17,259 bases of DNA, taken from the NCBI GenBank assembly GCA_016208645.1, contig JACQXP010000532.1:1-17259 (forward strand), read 5' to 3'. This stretch comes from Candidatus Methylomirabilota bacterium. Lineage in GTDB: Bacteria; Methylomirabilota; Methylomirabilia; Methylomirabilales; 2-02-FULL-66-22. Under the pieces are notes generated by a model, which ran no database searches, was not told where the DNA came from, and worked only from the letters and a program-made list of their open reading frames with translations. Below are positions 1 to 6,763 of the stretch, piece by piece. Positions within the stretch are counted from its first letter, which is position 1. Each line of letters opens with the position of its first letter. Made by a program: the position numbers and the translations under genes.

Positions 1-119
1 CGTCGCCGCTGGAAATCGTCGGACTCGATCCCCTCACGCGAGTCCTGCCCGAACCAGTACGCGAGACACGGGATCAGGAGCAAGAAGATGAGAAGCAATC
101 CCAGACCGAGGTAGTGCAT
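1..119 (-). CDS. Small single-helix membrane peptide, partial (C-terminus beyond left edge)
   Basis: The minus strand reads ATG at 117-119 and stays open for 39 codons to the window edge. The peptide begins MHYLGLGLLLIFLLLIPCLA and continues YWFGQDSREGIESDDFQRRR. That is one hydrophobic helix (about residues 3-20) followed by a charged, presumably cytoplasmic or periplasmic tail. A GGGGAG ribosome binding site lies 7 nt upstream of the ATG. It follows the response regulator stop by 72 bp on the same strand, so it may be the last gene of that transcription unit. I do not recognise the family; it could be a short membrane anchor or the start of a longer protein. Function unknown. Confidence 0.5.
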   Translation of the reverse strand, partial: MHYLGLGLLLIFLLLIPCLAYWFGQDSREGIESDDFQRR

Positions 120-191
120 GTCAAGGCTCCCCACCGCTGCGGCTTTCCAAAGATGGGTCAAGAAGGCTCGGTCTCACCGCTGGCCGAAACT

Positions 192-839
192 TTATGGCGA
201 GGCTTCCGTGGTCTTCCCCGGTCCGGCCAGGGGGACGCGCCGGAGCAAGCTGGCCTGTTCCGCGTTCAGGAGACCTTCGCGCATCCCCCACTCGGCGATC
301 TCTGTCCAGGTCAGCGCGTCCGCCGACATCGGGCCCCTCGTCTTCGTGCGGTCCGCGCAGAGGCGACGTGACACGTGGAAGGCCAAGGGGTCGGGCCCCT
401 CGACGATGAGGTGCAGAATCAGCTCCCGCTGGCGCTGCCGGGCCAGCCGCAGGGAGTCCGCATCGAGTTCTCCCTGAGTTGCCAGGGCGGTGTTCACCGC
501 TTCACGCAGTTGCACACCGGAAACCGGCTTGAGGAGGATGTCGGCCACGCTGCCCTTTCCCGTTTTCCGGAGTTGCGCCGCGGCCTCTTTCCTCCCGGTA
601 ATGATGAGCACCGGGATCTTCGCTGTTTCGGGCCGGCTCTTCAGGCACCGCAGCAGCTCCTCCCCCGGGAGATCGGGCAACCCCAGGTCGAGCAAAATGA
701 TGTCGGGGCGGTCTGCGGCCTCCTGCAGGGCCGAGCGCGCATCGGATGCCAGGATCGGCGTATGGCCGGCCTGGCGCAGGGTCCGCGCCACGTGTCCGGC
801 CACCAGCCCATCATCCTCCACGATCAGTATCGCGGCCAT
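192..839 (-). CDS. Response regulator: REC domain with orphan C-terminal region
   Basis: The first ~115 of 215 residues are a receiver domain: acidic pair D9/D10 (ILIVEDD), phospho-acceptor D51 (IILLDLGLP), T81 and K104 (LLKP). The C-terminal ~100 residues are Arg-rich (LARQRQREL) and then contain RTKTRGPMSADALTWTEIAE and a GLLNAEQASLLRR segment; I recognise no DNA-binding, GGDEF or ANTAR domain there. The start is well supported by GGAGGTGA four bases before the ATG. No kinase lies directly next to it in the same operon, though the kinase at 2240-4420 is about 1.4 kb away on the same strand and could phosphorylate it. Output mechanism unknown. Confidence 0.88.
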   Translation of the reverse strand: MAAILIVEDDGLVAGHVARTLRQAGHTPILASDARSALQEAADRPDIILLDLGLPDLPGEELLRCLKSRPETAKIPVLIITGRKEAAAQLRKTGKGSVADILLKPVSGVQLREAVNTALATQGELDADSLRLARQRQRELILHLIVEGPDPLAFHVSRRLCADRTKTRGPMSADALTWTEIAEWGMREGLLNAEQASLLRRVPLAGPGKTTEASP

Positions 840-903
840 GGGTCACCTCCCCACCACCCACAGGATCCCGCCGTCGGAGCGCGGATGGAATTTCCCACGG
901 AAA

Positions 904-915
904 CCGACCGGTCGG
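904..915. promoter_or_regulatory. 12-bp perfect palindrome between flanking direct repeats
   Basis: CCGACCGGTCGG at 904-915 is its own reverse complement. It lies between two copies of ATTTCCCAC (890-898 and 928-936), all within the 102-bp gap between the DUF2934 gene and the response regulator. This may be a protein-binding site or an internal regulatory element. No good -35/-10 pair is visible here. Confidence 0.25.
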
Positions 916-941
916 ATCTTCCCGACGATTTCCCACAGGAG

Positions 942-1187
942 TTACGGCTGCGATCTTTCCCGCAGCACTTCGGCCTCGGCCCGGAACCAGTCCGCCAGGT
1001 CCTCCCCATGCTGGCCGCCGCGGGCCAGGAATAACTCATAGGCGCGGGCGGCGATTTCCTCGTGGAATATGGTGGATGCCAGGGATGCTCCTTCCGGGTT
1101 GGAGGCGGGGATAGGACTGCCTCGCCTTCTGCGGGCGGCGGGCCGGCCGGACGTCCTGGTCTTTCGAGGTGTTCCTTGTCTGGGCAT
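942..1187 (-). CDS. DUF2934 family small protein
   Basis: An 81-residue protein. The N-terminal half is basic and Arg/Pro-rich (MPRQGTPRKTRTSGRPAARR). The C-terminal half, HEEIAARAYELFLARGGQ followed by EDLADWFRAEAEV, matches the DUF2934 signature: an I-x-x-R-A-Y-x-L-(W/F) helix and a D-W-x-x-A-E-x-E helix. The function of this family is not established; members are typically 70-120 residues with such a basic leader. The ATG at 1185-1187 was chosen because AGGA and GAGGAG lie just upstream, though the latter is very close, and because the longer frame upstream looks non-coding. It sits 28 bp after the CxxC gene and 102 bp before the response regulator on the same strand. Confidence 0.75.
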   Translation of the reverse strand: MPRQGTPRKTRTSGRPAARRRRGSPIPASNPEGASLASTIFHEEIAARAYELFLARGGQHGEDLADWFRAEAEVLRERSQP

Positions 1188-1215
1188 GCTCCTCAGTCCT
1201 CCCTCTTGCAGGTTG

Positions 1216-1374
1216 TCACTCCACACCGTATTCAGCCAATGTCCTGGCCCAAGAGAACCGCGCGCCAATTCCCAACACACTCATCGCGCTCCGACCCATG
1301 AGGGCAGCAGGTTCTGCCGTGGCCAGCACCTCTGCCCGGCACTGTGCGCAGCGAAATCCCCGGATGCTGGCCAT
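1216..1374 (-). CDS. Small CxxC protein (hypothetical)
   Basis: A 52-residue frame starting MASIRGFRCAQCRAEVLATA, with one Cys-x-x-Cys pair (C9, C12) near the N-terminus and a small, hydrophobic, Gly/Ala-rich remainder. The start at 1374 has GGGAGG with a 6-nt spacer, a good Shine-Dalgarno. An in-frame ATG at 1485 would give 89 residues but lies inside a strong RNA hairpin and reads through low-complexity sequence. The gene precedes DUF2934 by 28 bp, and a sigma70-like promoter lies ~190 bp upstream. A single CxxC is too little to name it: it could be half a zinc site, a dimeric zinc ribbon or a chance frame. Function unknown. Confidence 0.45.
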   Translation of the reverse strand: MASIRGFRCAQCRAEVLATAEPAALMGRSAMSVLGIGARFSWARTLAEYGVE

Positions 1375-1433
1375 GACATGCCTCCCCCGGATCGCTCCTT
1401 GCGCGCCGTTGCGAGGCGGGCAAGGGCCGGCCG

Positions 1434-1490
1434 AAAATACAAACGCCCCGGTCCCCGCCTCCTGCGGGGAATCCAGGGCGTCCATCGCCC
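1434..1490 (-). promoter_or_regulatory. Leader RNA with alternative hairpins (possible attenuator/antiterminator)
   Basis: On the minus strand CCCCGC (1469-1464) and GCGGGG (1458-1453) form a 6-bp stem with a 5-nt loop. An outer stem pairs CGCCC/ACGCCC-type segments at 1481-1476 and 1448-1443. Reading on, the RNA continues TTTGTATTTTC, a broken U-rich tract as in an intrinsic terminator. The 1480-1476 segment can instead pair with 1490-1486 (GGGCG-ATGGA-CGCCC). The two foldings are mutually exclusive, which is the layout of a terminator/antiterminator switch. It lies between the promoter at 1572-1601 and the first gene at 1374. It could also be a plain terminator for the two-component genes upstream. 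Confidence 0.4.
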
Positions 1491-1571
1491 CACCCCCAAA
1501 GCAGCGCCGTGCGACTCCGGGGGGTCAGGTGTCCCTAGCCTCGATGCGCCTGCTCGTGAGAACCGAGTTTA

Positions 1572-1601
1572 AGTATCCTCCCGGCCAGCCTCGATTGTCA
1601 A
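1572..1601 (-). promoter_or_regulatory. Sigma70-like promoter for the CxxC/DUF2934/response-regulator unit
   Basis: On the minus strand a perfect TTGACA (1601-1596) is followed after 18 bp by GATACT (1577-1572), a 5/6 match to TATACT-type -10 boxes. Transcription would start near 1565, about 190 nt before the ATG at 1374. Just upstream, TTGTCA occurs twice on the plus strand (1595-1600 and 1609-1614) with a related TTGTAA at 1620-1625, possibly a regulator site. It starts only ~50 bp past the stop of the ANTAR regulator. Confidence 0.5.
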
Positions 1602-1649
1602 GGCAGACTTGTCAGACGCTTGTAAAGGGCGTGTGGGTGCGCCATGGGC

Positions 1650-2243
1650 TCATTGGTCATCGGTCTCCAGTTCCCGGTAGAACCGATCCGCCTCCCGCAC
1701 GGCCTCCGCGACCTCCCGGATGGACCTCCGCTGGGCGGCGGCCCGCCGTTGCAGCCGGCGGAACGCCTCTGCCTCCGACACCTGGAGACGCTTCATGAGG
1801 ATTCCCTTGGCCTGCTCCACCACCTTCCGGATCTCCAGGGCTTCCGTGAGGTCCCGGACCTGCTGACGGAGCGCTTGGAGTTCCGCGAAGCGGGCGCGAG
1901 CCATCTGAATGGCCGCGTCGAGGTCGCGCTGGCTGACAGGCTTCAGCAGATAGGTGAAGACCCCAGCGGCGGCGGCCCGCTCCACCAAGTCCGGGTCCGC
2001 GTGTCCCGTCACCATGACGATAGGGACGGCCCGGGCGGCCAGGATCTCCCGCGCGGCGCTGATCCCATCCAGGCCCGGCATGGCGATGTCCAACAGGATC
2101 AGGTCTGGCGTGAGGGTCCGGGCCATCTCCACCGCCCGACGACCGGTCTGGGCAGTCCCCACCACCCGGTGGCCGAGGGCTTGAATCTGTCGTTCCATCT
2201 CCACCGCCTCAAGGCCGTCGTCCTCTGCGATGAGGATCTTCAG
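1650..2243 (-). CDS. ANTAR-type response regulator (REC + ANTAR), CTG start
   Basis: A 197-residue regulator of the AmiR/NasT/EutV/PdtaR class. The receiver domain (1-115) has D8/D9 (KILIAEDD), phospho-acceptor D52 (LILLDIAMPG), T79 and K101 (LLKP). A coiled linker (116-135) leads to an ANTAR RNA-binding domain (~130-188) with the typical EQAKGILM and EAFRRLQRRA helices. ANTAR proteins bind twin hairpins in leader RNAs and prevent termination. The start codon must be CTG at 2243-2241: the first GTG (2204) would delete the beta-strand and acidic pair. An AGGAGG lies 6 nt before the CTG. The CTG overlaps the kinase TGA as CTGA, so the two genes are translationally coupled. Confidence 0.9.
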   Translation of the reverse strand: MKILIAEDDGLEAVEMERQIQALGHRVVGTAQTGRRAVEMARTLTPDLILLDIAMPGLDGISAAREILAARAVPIVMVTGHADPDLVERAAAAGVFTYLLKPVSQRDLDAAIQMARARFAELQALRQQVRDLTEALEIRKVVEQAKGILMKRLQVSEAEAFRRLQRRAAAQRRSIREVAEAVREADRFYRELETDDQ

Positions 2244-4420
2244 GTCACACCTCCTGCCTGCGCCTGCTCGCGCTGGGGAAATCGGGCGCGGACCTCAGTG
2301 CCCCCTTCGCCCGGGAACGTCACCGTCACCGAGCCCCGAAGGTTCCGGGTGACGAGGGTCTGCACGATAGTCAGCCCGAGGCCACCCGGGCGCCGCGCCG
2401 GATCGAACCCCGCCCCATCGTCCCGAACTTCCAGCACGATCTGATCCCCGTCCCGTGCCACGTACACGCCAACGGTGCCCGTGGCGCGAGACGGAAATGC
2501 GTGCTTGGCGCAGTTGGTCAGCAACTCGTTGAGCACGAGGGCGATGGGCGTGACCTGGGACGGCGGGATGGGGATCGGCATCCCCATCACCCTCCACTGG
2601 ATGTGGACATCGCCAGGCAGCGCCGCCAGGACATTCTTCGCCACCACCTCTGCCAGCTCGCGGAGTTCGATGGGCTGGTTCCCCCGCCCGGCCAGCAGGT
2701 TGTGGACGTCCGCCAGGCGAGCGACCCGGTCGGCCATCTCCCGCAGGGTGTCGGCGGCAGTGCCGGCCGCCCCCTCCGCAGCCAGATGGAGGAGGCTGAT
2801 CAGGGCCGCCAGGTTGTTTCGGACCCGGTGGTCGAGCTCCCGGAACAGCAAGGCCTTCTCCTCCGCCTCCTTCCTTGTGGCCGCCCGAAGCTGCTCGGCC
2901 AGGCTGGCCCCTGCCAACATGGAGGCGGCCGAAAGCAGGACCGGAAGATCCGCCGGGCCGAAGAACTCGGGCTGGTGGTGGCCCATGGTGATGGTTCCAA
3001 CCACCCGGTCGTGCGCCTTCAGGGGGAGACAGGCCAGGGACTGGACCCGTCCGGCCAGAAGGCTGAGATGGGAGATCTCGGGCTGTTCCTGGAGCCGGCC
3101 GACCAACCACGGCTCTCCGCTGTACGCGACGTATCCCGCCAGCTTTGCCCCCCAGGGGACTTCACGTGCCACATCGAGATATTCCGACGGGAGGCCCCGG
3201 TGGGCTGCCACCACCAGCTCCCTGGTCTTCGGGTCTACCAGCCGGACCAGGCCTACGGCGGCAGCGGAGGCCCGCATCATGGCCTCCAGGCCCGTGGTCA
3301 GGATTTCGTCAAGAGGCAGGCCGGACGTCGCCGCCCGCCCGATGGCCTTGAGCGCCTCGTCCCACTTCTGCCGCCGACGCAGGCTGGCGGACATGGTATT
3401 GAATGAGGCCGTGAGCCCGGCGACCTCGGGGGGGCCGCCGACCTCCGGGACGCCTTCGTACTCTCCGCCGGCGACTCGGTCGGCCGCGGCCGCCAGGCGC
3501 GCCAGCGGGCGCCCCACGCGGTTGCCGATAGTGGCGGCCAAGAGGATGACGATGGCCGCAGCTACGCCATAGATGCCTCCTTGAATCAGCCCCTGGGTCC
3601 TGGCGGCGGCTAGAAGCTCTGTGACCGGTCGGCTCACCTCTACCGCCCAGCCGAAGGGCCGAATAGGCACGCTCGCGCCCAGGCGCGGTACTCCATCCGG
3701 GCCGGTGAATTCCTCGCTGGTGGCCTCTTCACCCGACAGGGCGCGGCGAATCAACTCCTGACCCGATCGGTCCCGCGCTGCCCACGGGATCTCCGCCATG
3801 CCGTTCAGGTATACGAGTCGCCCCCGCGCATCCACGATAGACCAGGAGCCTGCCGGCATCTTGACGGAGATAAGCCGATCGAACTCCACGGCCGCCACGG
3901 TGACGCCCACGGCTCCCAGGAATCTGTTACCCGCTCGAACACCAGCGGCGACTCCCCACACCGGGATTCCACGCACCGGGCTCTCGGTGAGGTTAATGGG
4001 CCGCCACTCATCCCCGGCCCGGAGCGCCTGGAAAAACGGCCGGTCCGCCAGGTTCAGACCAGATGCGACGATCTCTCGCGGAACAGAGGCTCCGACCTGA
4101 CCCCCGGGAAGTATGAAGGTGACGTAGGCATGGGGCTTGGCTGCGCGAACCATGCGCTCCAGGAGTGGCTGGATGCGCCGCGGGTCCCCGCCGACGAATC
4201 CGGCTTCCTGCGCGAGAACCTGGGCACCGTTCTGCAGGTTTCCCGTGAGGGCTGCTGCCGCGGACGCGATAGCCTGGGCCTTCTCCCGGGCATCGGCAAC
4301 AGCTTGCCGGCGCGCCGAACGGTAGTGATCCAGGAGGTGGTAGACCTCGTTCACCCCCAGGGGAAGGATGGCAGCGAGGCACGCGAGGACTATTCGGGCC
4401 CGGATGGTCAGCCGCAGCAT
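2240..4420 (-). CDS. Membrane sensor histidine kinase: dCache-HAMP-GAF-HisKA_2-HATPase
   Basis: A 726-residue kinase, partner of the ANTAR regulator whose start overlaps its stop. Seen in order: an N-terminal membrane helix (~7-24), an extracytoplasmic region of Cache type (~35-270; RPFFQALRAG, GVAAGVRAGNRFLGAVGV), a second helix (~278-298), HAMP (~299-350), a GAF domain (~360-510), HisKA_2 with phospho-acceptor H531 in ELDHRVRNN, and an HATPase with N-box NELLTN (631-636), DDGAGF (667-672) and GGLGLTIVQTL (679-689). HisKA_2 kinases paired with ANTAR regulators are known from EutW/EutV and PdtaS/PdtaR. The Cache domain suggests that a small extracellular ligand is sensed; which one cannot be told. 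The weak GGGTGA site before the ATG is the only start signal. Confidence 0.92.
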   Translation of the reverse strand: MLRLTIRARIVLACLAAILPLGVNEVYHLLDHYRSARRQAVADAREKAQAIASAAAALTGNLQNGAQVLAQEAGFVGGDPRRIQPLLERMVRAAKPHAYVTFILPGGQVGASVPREIVASGLNLADRPFFQALRAGDEWRPINLTESPVRGIPVWGVAAGVRAGNRFLGAVGVTVAAVEFDRLISVKMPAGSWSIVDARGRLVYLNGMAEIPWAARDRSGQELIRRALSGEEATSEEFTGPDGVPRLGASVPIRPFGWAVEVSRPVTELLAAARTQGLIQGGIYGVAAAIVILLAATIGNRVGRPLARLAAAADRVAGGEYEGVPEVGGPPEVAGLTASFNTMSASLRRRQKWDEALKAIGRAATSGLPLDEILTTGLEAMMRASAAAVGLVRLVDPKTRELVVAAHRGLPSEYLDVAREVPWGAKLAGYVAYSGEPWLVGRLQEQPEISHLSLLAGRVQSLACLPLKAHDRVVGTITMGHHQPEFFGPADLPVLLSAASMLAGASLAEQLRAATRKEAEEKALLFRELDHRVRNNLAALISLLHLAAEGAAGTAADTLREMADRVARLADVHNLLAGRGNQPIELRELAEVVAKNVLAALPGDVHIQWRVMGMPIPIPPSQVTPIALVLNELLTNCAKHAFPSRATGTVGVYVARDGDQIVLEVRDDGAGFDPARRPGGLGLTIVQTLVTRNLRGSVTVTFPGEGGTEVRARFPQREQAQAGGVT

Positions 4421-4462
4421 CGGTCACCCGTCTTGCCCTATCGGAAAAGTGCCCGGAGCTTC

Positions 4463-4487
4463 CCCGGCGGCGGGGCGGCGCGCCGGG
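4463..4487. repeat. GC-rich inverted repeat in the kinase leader
   Basis: CCCGGCG (4463-4469) and CGCCGGG (4481-4487) form a 7-bp stem with an 11-nt loop, about 45 bp upstream of the kinase start and within its presumed 5' leader. There is no T-tract on either side, so it is not a terminator. The rest of the 392-bp divergent spacer (4421-4813) holds no convincing gene: the short open frames in it lack ribosome binding sites and family resemblance. Confidence 0.3.
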
Positions 4488-4543
4488 TGCGGGAATGGGA
4501 CCCACGAAGAGCCCACCGCATGGCACCGGTGTTCCGTGAGGCC

Positions 4544-4572
4544 TATATTTTCTTGTGGATGGCGTTCATCAA
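4544..4572 (-). promoter_or_regulatory. Possible promoter for the kinase/ANTAR pair
   Basis: On the minus strand TTGATG (4572-4567, 4/6 to TTGACA) is followed after 17 bp by AATATA (4549-4544), with the alternative TATAGG two bases further on. This is the most AT-rich point of the spacer and would give a ~115-nt leader. The match is moderate, so the call is tentative. Confidence 0.28.
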
Positions 4573-4813
4573 GCGAGCGCCTACATCTTCGCAGGAACTC
4601 TCTGCTCATGTCAAAGCGGACCGGAGAGCAAGACGGGAATGGTCGCGAAGTCCGGTTTTAGAGACAAATAAGAGCGGGGATGTCTATCACCTGCCTGGCG
4701 GTGGCGCAATCCCCTAGGTGACAGGGCGCTGGTGGCTGCCCGCGGGCCGATCCCCCAGGATCTTTCCGCCAGCGACCCCGAAACCGGCATGACCCACCGG
4801 CGAGGCCTGCAGG

Positions 4814-5572
4814 ATGGTCAGCGAGCAAAGGCCAGGAGGCCAACGTTCCAGAGGGGGCGGGGCGGTGGGCCAGCCCGACCGGCGGACGCTGGCGCACTGG
4901 TACCTCAACACGTTCGACCTCTCGCGCGAACTGGGCCGGAAAGAACTGGGTGAACTCCGGGCTCGTGGGCGCACCAGACGCTTCCGCCCGGGCGAGGTCG
5001 TCCGCTTCGCCGGGGATCTGACCTCCAGCGTCTGCCTGGTTTTGTCAGGGCTGGTTGAGCTTACCCGACCCCACGAGGAAGGCCGGGAACTGGTCATTTC
5101 GCTGATCCGGCCGGGGGAGGTCTTTGGGGTGCTGGCCCTGGTCGGTCGCCTTCCCGAGCCGGACACGGCCCGGGCCCGGATTCCATCCGACATATGCTTC
5201 TTCTCGCCGGAGGAGTTCCGCCGCCTTCTCCGCGCCCGGCCCCACCTGGCCTTCACCGTGATCAAATCGTTGGAAGGCGAGGCGGTGACGCTGGAGAACC
5301 GGATCGAGGCCCTGGCCTTCAAGACCCTGCCGGTGCGTGTGGCGCATACCCTGCTGCAGATCGCTCGGGCCTTCGGGAAGCGGGTGGATCATGGCGTCCG
5401 CTTCACCATTTCCCTGACCCAACAGAACTTGGCGGACCTGGTAGGTGCCTCGCGGCAGCACGTCAACTACGTCCTCGCCGATTTTCGGTCCCACCGCCTG
5501 GTCAGCGGGAGTGGTCATGCCCTCACCCTGACCGACGTTGAGGGCTTGGAGAGAATTGCCCTGGCTTCCTAG
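4814..5572 (+). CDS. Crp/Fnr family transcriptional regulator
   Basis: A 252-residue regulator. A cNMP-binding-type beta-roll spans about 45-135 (FRPGEVVRFAGD, LVLSGLVELTR, RPGEVFGVLALVG), a dimerisation helix ~145-170, and an HTH_Crp domain ~172-245 with recognition helix in LTQQNLADLVGASRQHVNYV. The pocket reads FGVLALVGRLPEPDTARA, so the Glu and Arg-Ser that hold cAMP in E. coli CRP are not present. There is no N-terminal Cys cluster (only C74 and C128), so it is not an Fe-S FNR. The effector is therefore unknown. The gene is divergent from the kinase and precedes the APH/kinase pair by 105 bp. A GTG at 4865, behind a purine-rich GAGGGGGCGGGG, is an alternative start that would trim 17 poorly conserved residues. 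Confidence 0.85.
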   Translation: MVSEQRPGGQRSRGGGAVGQPDRRTLAHWYLNTFDLSRELGRKELGELRARGRTRRFRPGEVVRFAGDLTSSVCLVLSGLVELTRPHEEGRELVISLIRPGEVFGVLALVGRLPEPDTARARIPSDICFFSPEEFRRLLRARPHLAFTVIKSLEGEAVTLENRIEALAFKTLPVRVAHTLLQIARAFGKRVDHGVRFTISLTQQNLADLVGASRQHVNYVLADFRSHRLVSGSGHALTLTDVEGLERIALAS

Positions 5573-5677
5573 GGGTACAGTCAGGCGCAGGCGATTCCTC
5601 GAACCGAGGGAGAGAAGCCCCGGGATGCCGCCACCTGCCCCGAGGCTCCTCGGGCGCTCCCGGAGAGGGACGAGATC

Positions 5678-6763
5678 ATGCAACTGACACGCGAGCGGTT
5701 GGAGGCCTACATCCGGGCGCGGTTCGGAGCCGATGCCTGGCTCCGCGCGGTGCAGGCCGAGCAGGCGGCCGGTGGCTCCGAAGGTCTGAAGGCCTTCGGA
5801 TACGGGGTCCCGCTCCGCCTCACGGTGGAGGCAAGTGGCCAGCTACGGGATCTGATCCTTTCCTGCCAGCGGCCCGATGCCCGATTCGGCCATGACCACA
5901 TCGCCGACCGGGCTCAGGAGATGCTCTGGCAGCACGCCGCCTACGGAACCCTCCCCCGCCACGTCGCCAGCCTGGACGTCGGATACATCCGGGAGAGCGG
6001 GGAACTCGTGTCGGTGGCGGAGGCGGTTGAGTTCTTTCTGCTGCGAGGGCGGCTCCCTGGCGAGCCGTACTGGGTGGATCTGGACCGGATCGCCGGCTCG
6101 ATGACCGTCACGGCCCTGGATCGTGAACGCGTGGATGCCCTGGCGGACTACCTGGCGGCCATCCATCAAAAGCGGCGAGACGCTCCGGCGCTCTACCGCC
6201 GCCGCATCCGGGACACGATCGCCCACGGCGAGGGGATCTTCGGGATCGTGGACGCCTACCCTGAGCCACTTCCCGTTCCTCCGGAGCGCCTGGCGCGCAT
6301 TGAAGAGGCCTGCGTCCGCTGGCGGTGGCGCCTGCGGGGGCTCACCCACCGACTGGCCACGGTGCATGGGGACTTCCACCCGTGGAACATCCTGTTCCGG
6401 GAGGGGGCCGAGTTCGGCCTGCTCGACCGGAGCCGCGGCGAGTGGGGCGAGCCCGCCGACGACGTGGCGGCACTCAGTATCAATTACCTGTTCTTCAGCC
6501 TGGCACGCTGTGGGGGGCTGGCCCCGCCGTTCGCCGAACTCTTCGCGCGGTTCCTCGACCGGTACCTTGGGAAGAGCGGCGATACGGAAATCGGGCGGAC
6601 CCTCCCCCTGTTCTACGCCTTCCGTGGGTTGGTGGTGGCCTCGCCCCTCTGGTACCCGGATGTCACCGGGGAATGTCGCGAGCAACTCTTGCGCTTTGTC
6701 GAGGGGGTGCTCGAGGTCGAGGTGTTCCGGCCCGAGGAGATCGGCCGGCTGCTGGAGGCGTGA
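5678..6763 (+). CDS. APH-fold phosphotransferase (aminoglycoside phosphotransferase/choline kinase family)
   Basis: A 361-residue protein. The catalytic loop VHGDFHPWNILF has the general base D232 and Mg ligand N237, and the DFG-like Asp is D250 in FGLLDRSRGEWGEPADDVA, placing it in the APH/phosphotransferase family. The N-lobe is hard to trace: AFGYGVPLRLTV and LRDLILSC may be the glycine loop and beta-3 strand. Members phosphorylate small-molecule hydroxyls (aminoglycosides, choline, homoserine, sugars); the substrate here cannot be read from sequence and resistance should not be assumed. The ATG has a purine-rich GGAGAGGGA upstream. The stop overlaps the next gene's start by one base (TGATG), so the two are coupled and probably act together. 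Confidence 0.8.
   Translation: MQLTRERLEAYIRARFGADAWLRAVQAEQAAGGSEGLKAFGYGVPLRLTVEASGQLRDLILSCQRPDARFGHDHIADRAQEMLWQHAAYGTLPRHVASLDVGYIRESGELVSVAEAVEFFLLRGRLPGEPYWVDLDRIAGSMTVTALDRERVDALADYLAAIHQKRRDAPALYRRRIRDTIAHGEGIFGIVDAYPEPLPVPPERLARIEEACVRWRWRLRGLTHRLATVHGDFHPWNILFREGAEFGLLDRSRGEWGEPADDVAALSINYLFFSLARCGGLAPPFAELFARFLDRYLGKSGDTEIGRTLPLFYAFRGLVVASPLWYPDVTGECREQLLRFVEGVLEVEVFRPEEIGRLLEA

Noticed and set aside
1476..1490. Fluoride-type riboswitch suggested by GGGCGATGG
   Set aside because: Only the first few bases resemble it; the pseudoknot partner and the conserved CTGATG-type 3' part are missing.
4521..4535. Sigma54-like TGGCAC-N5-TTCC on the plus strand
   Set aside because: The -12 element lacks GC at the required place, and the next plus-strand gene is about 280 bp away.
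4424..4609. A 61-codon minus-strand frame ahead of the kinase
   Set aside because: No ribosome binding site, no family resemblance, and it overlaps the GC-rich hairpin in the kinase leader.
4687..4721. TCACCT/AGGTGA inverted repeat upstream of the Crp-type gene as an autoregulatory site
   Set aside because: The half-sites are 23 bp apart, unlike Crp/Fnr sites (TTGAT-N4-ATCAA or TGTGA-N6-TCACA), and such a short repeat can arise by chance.
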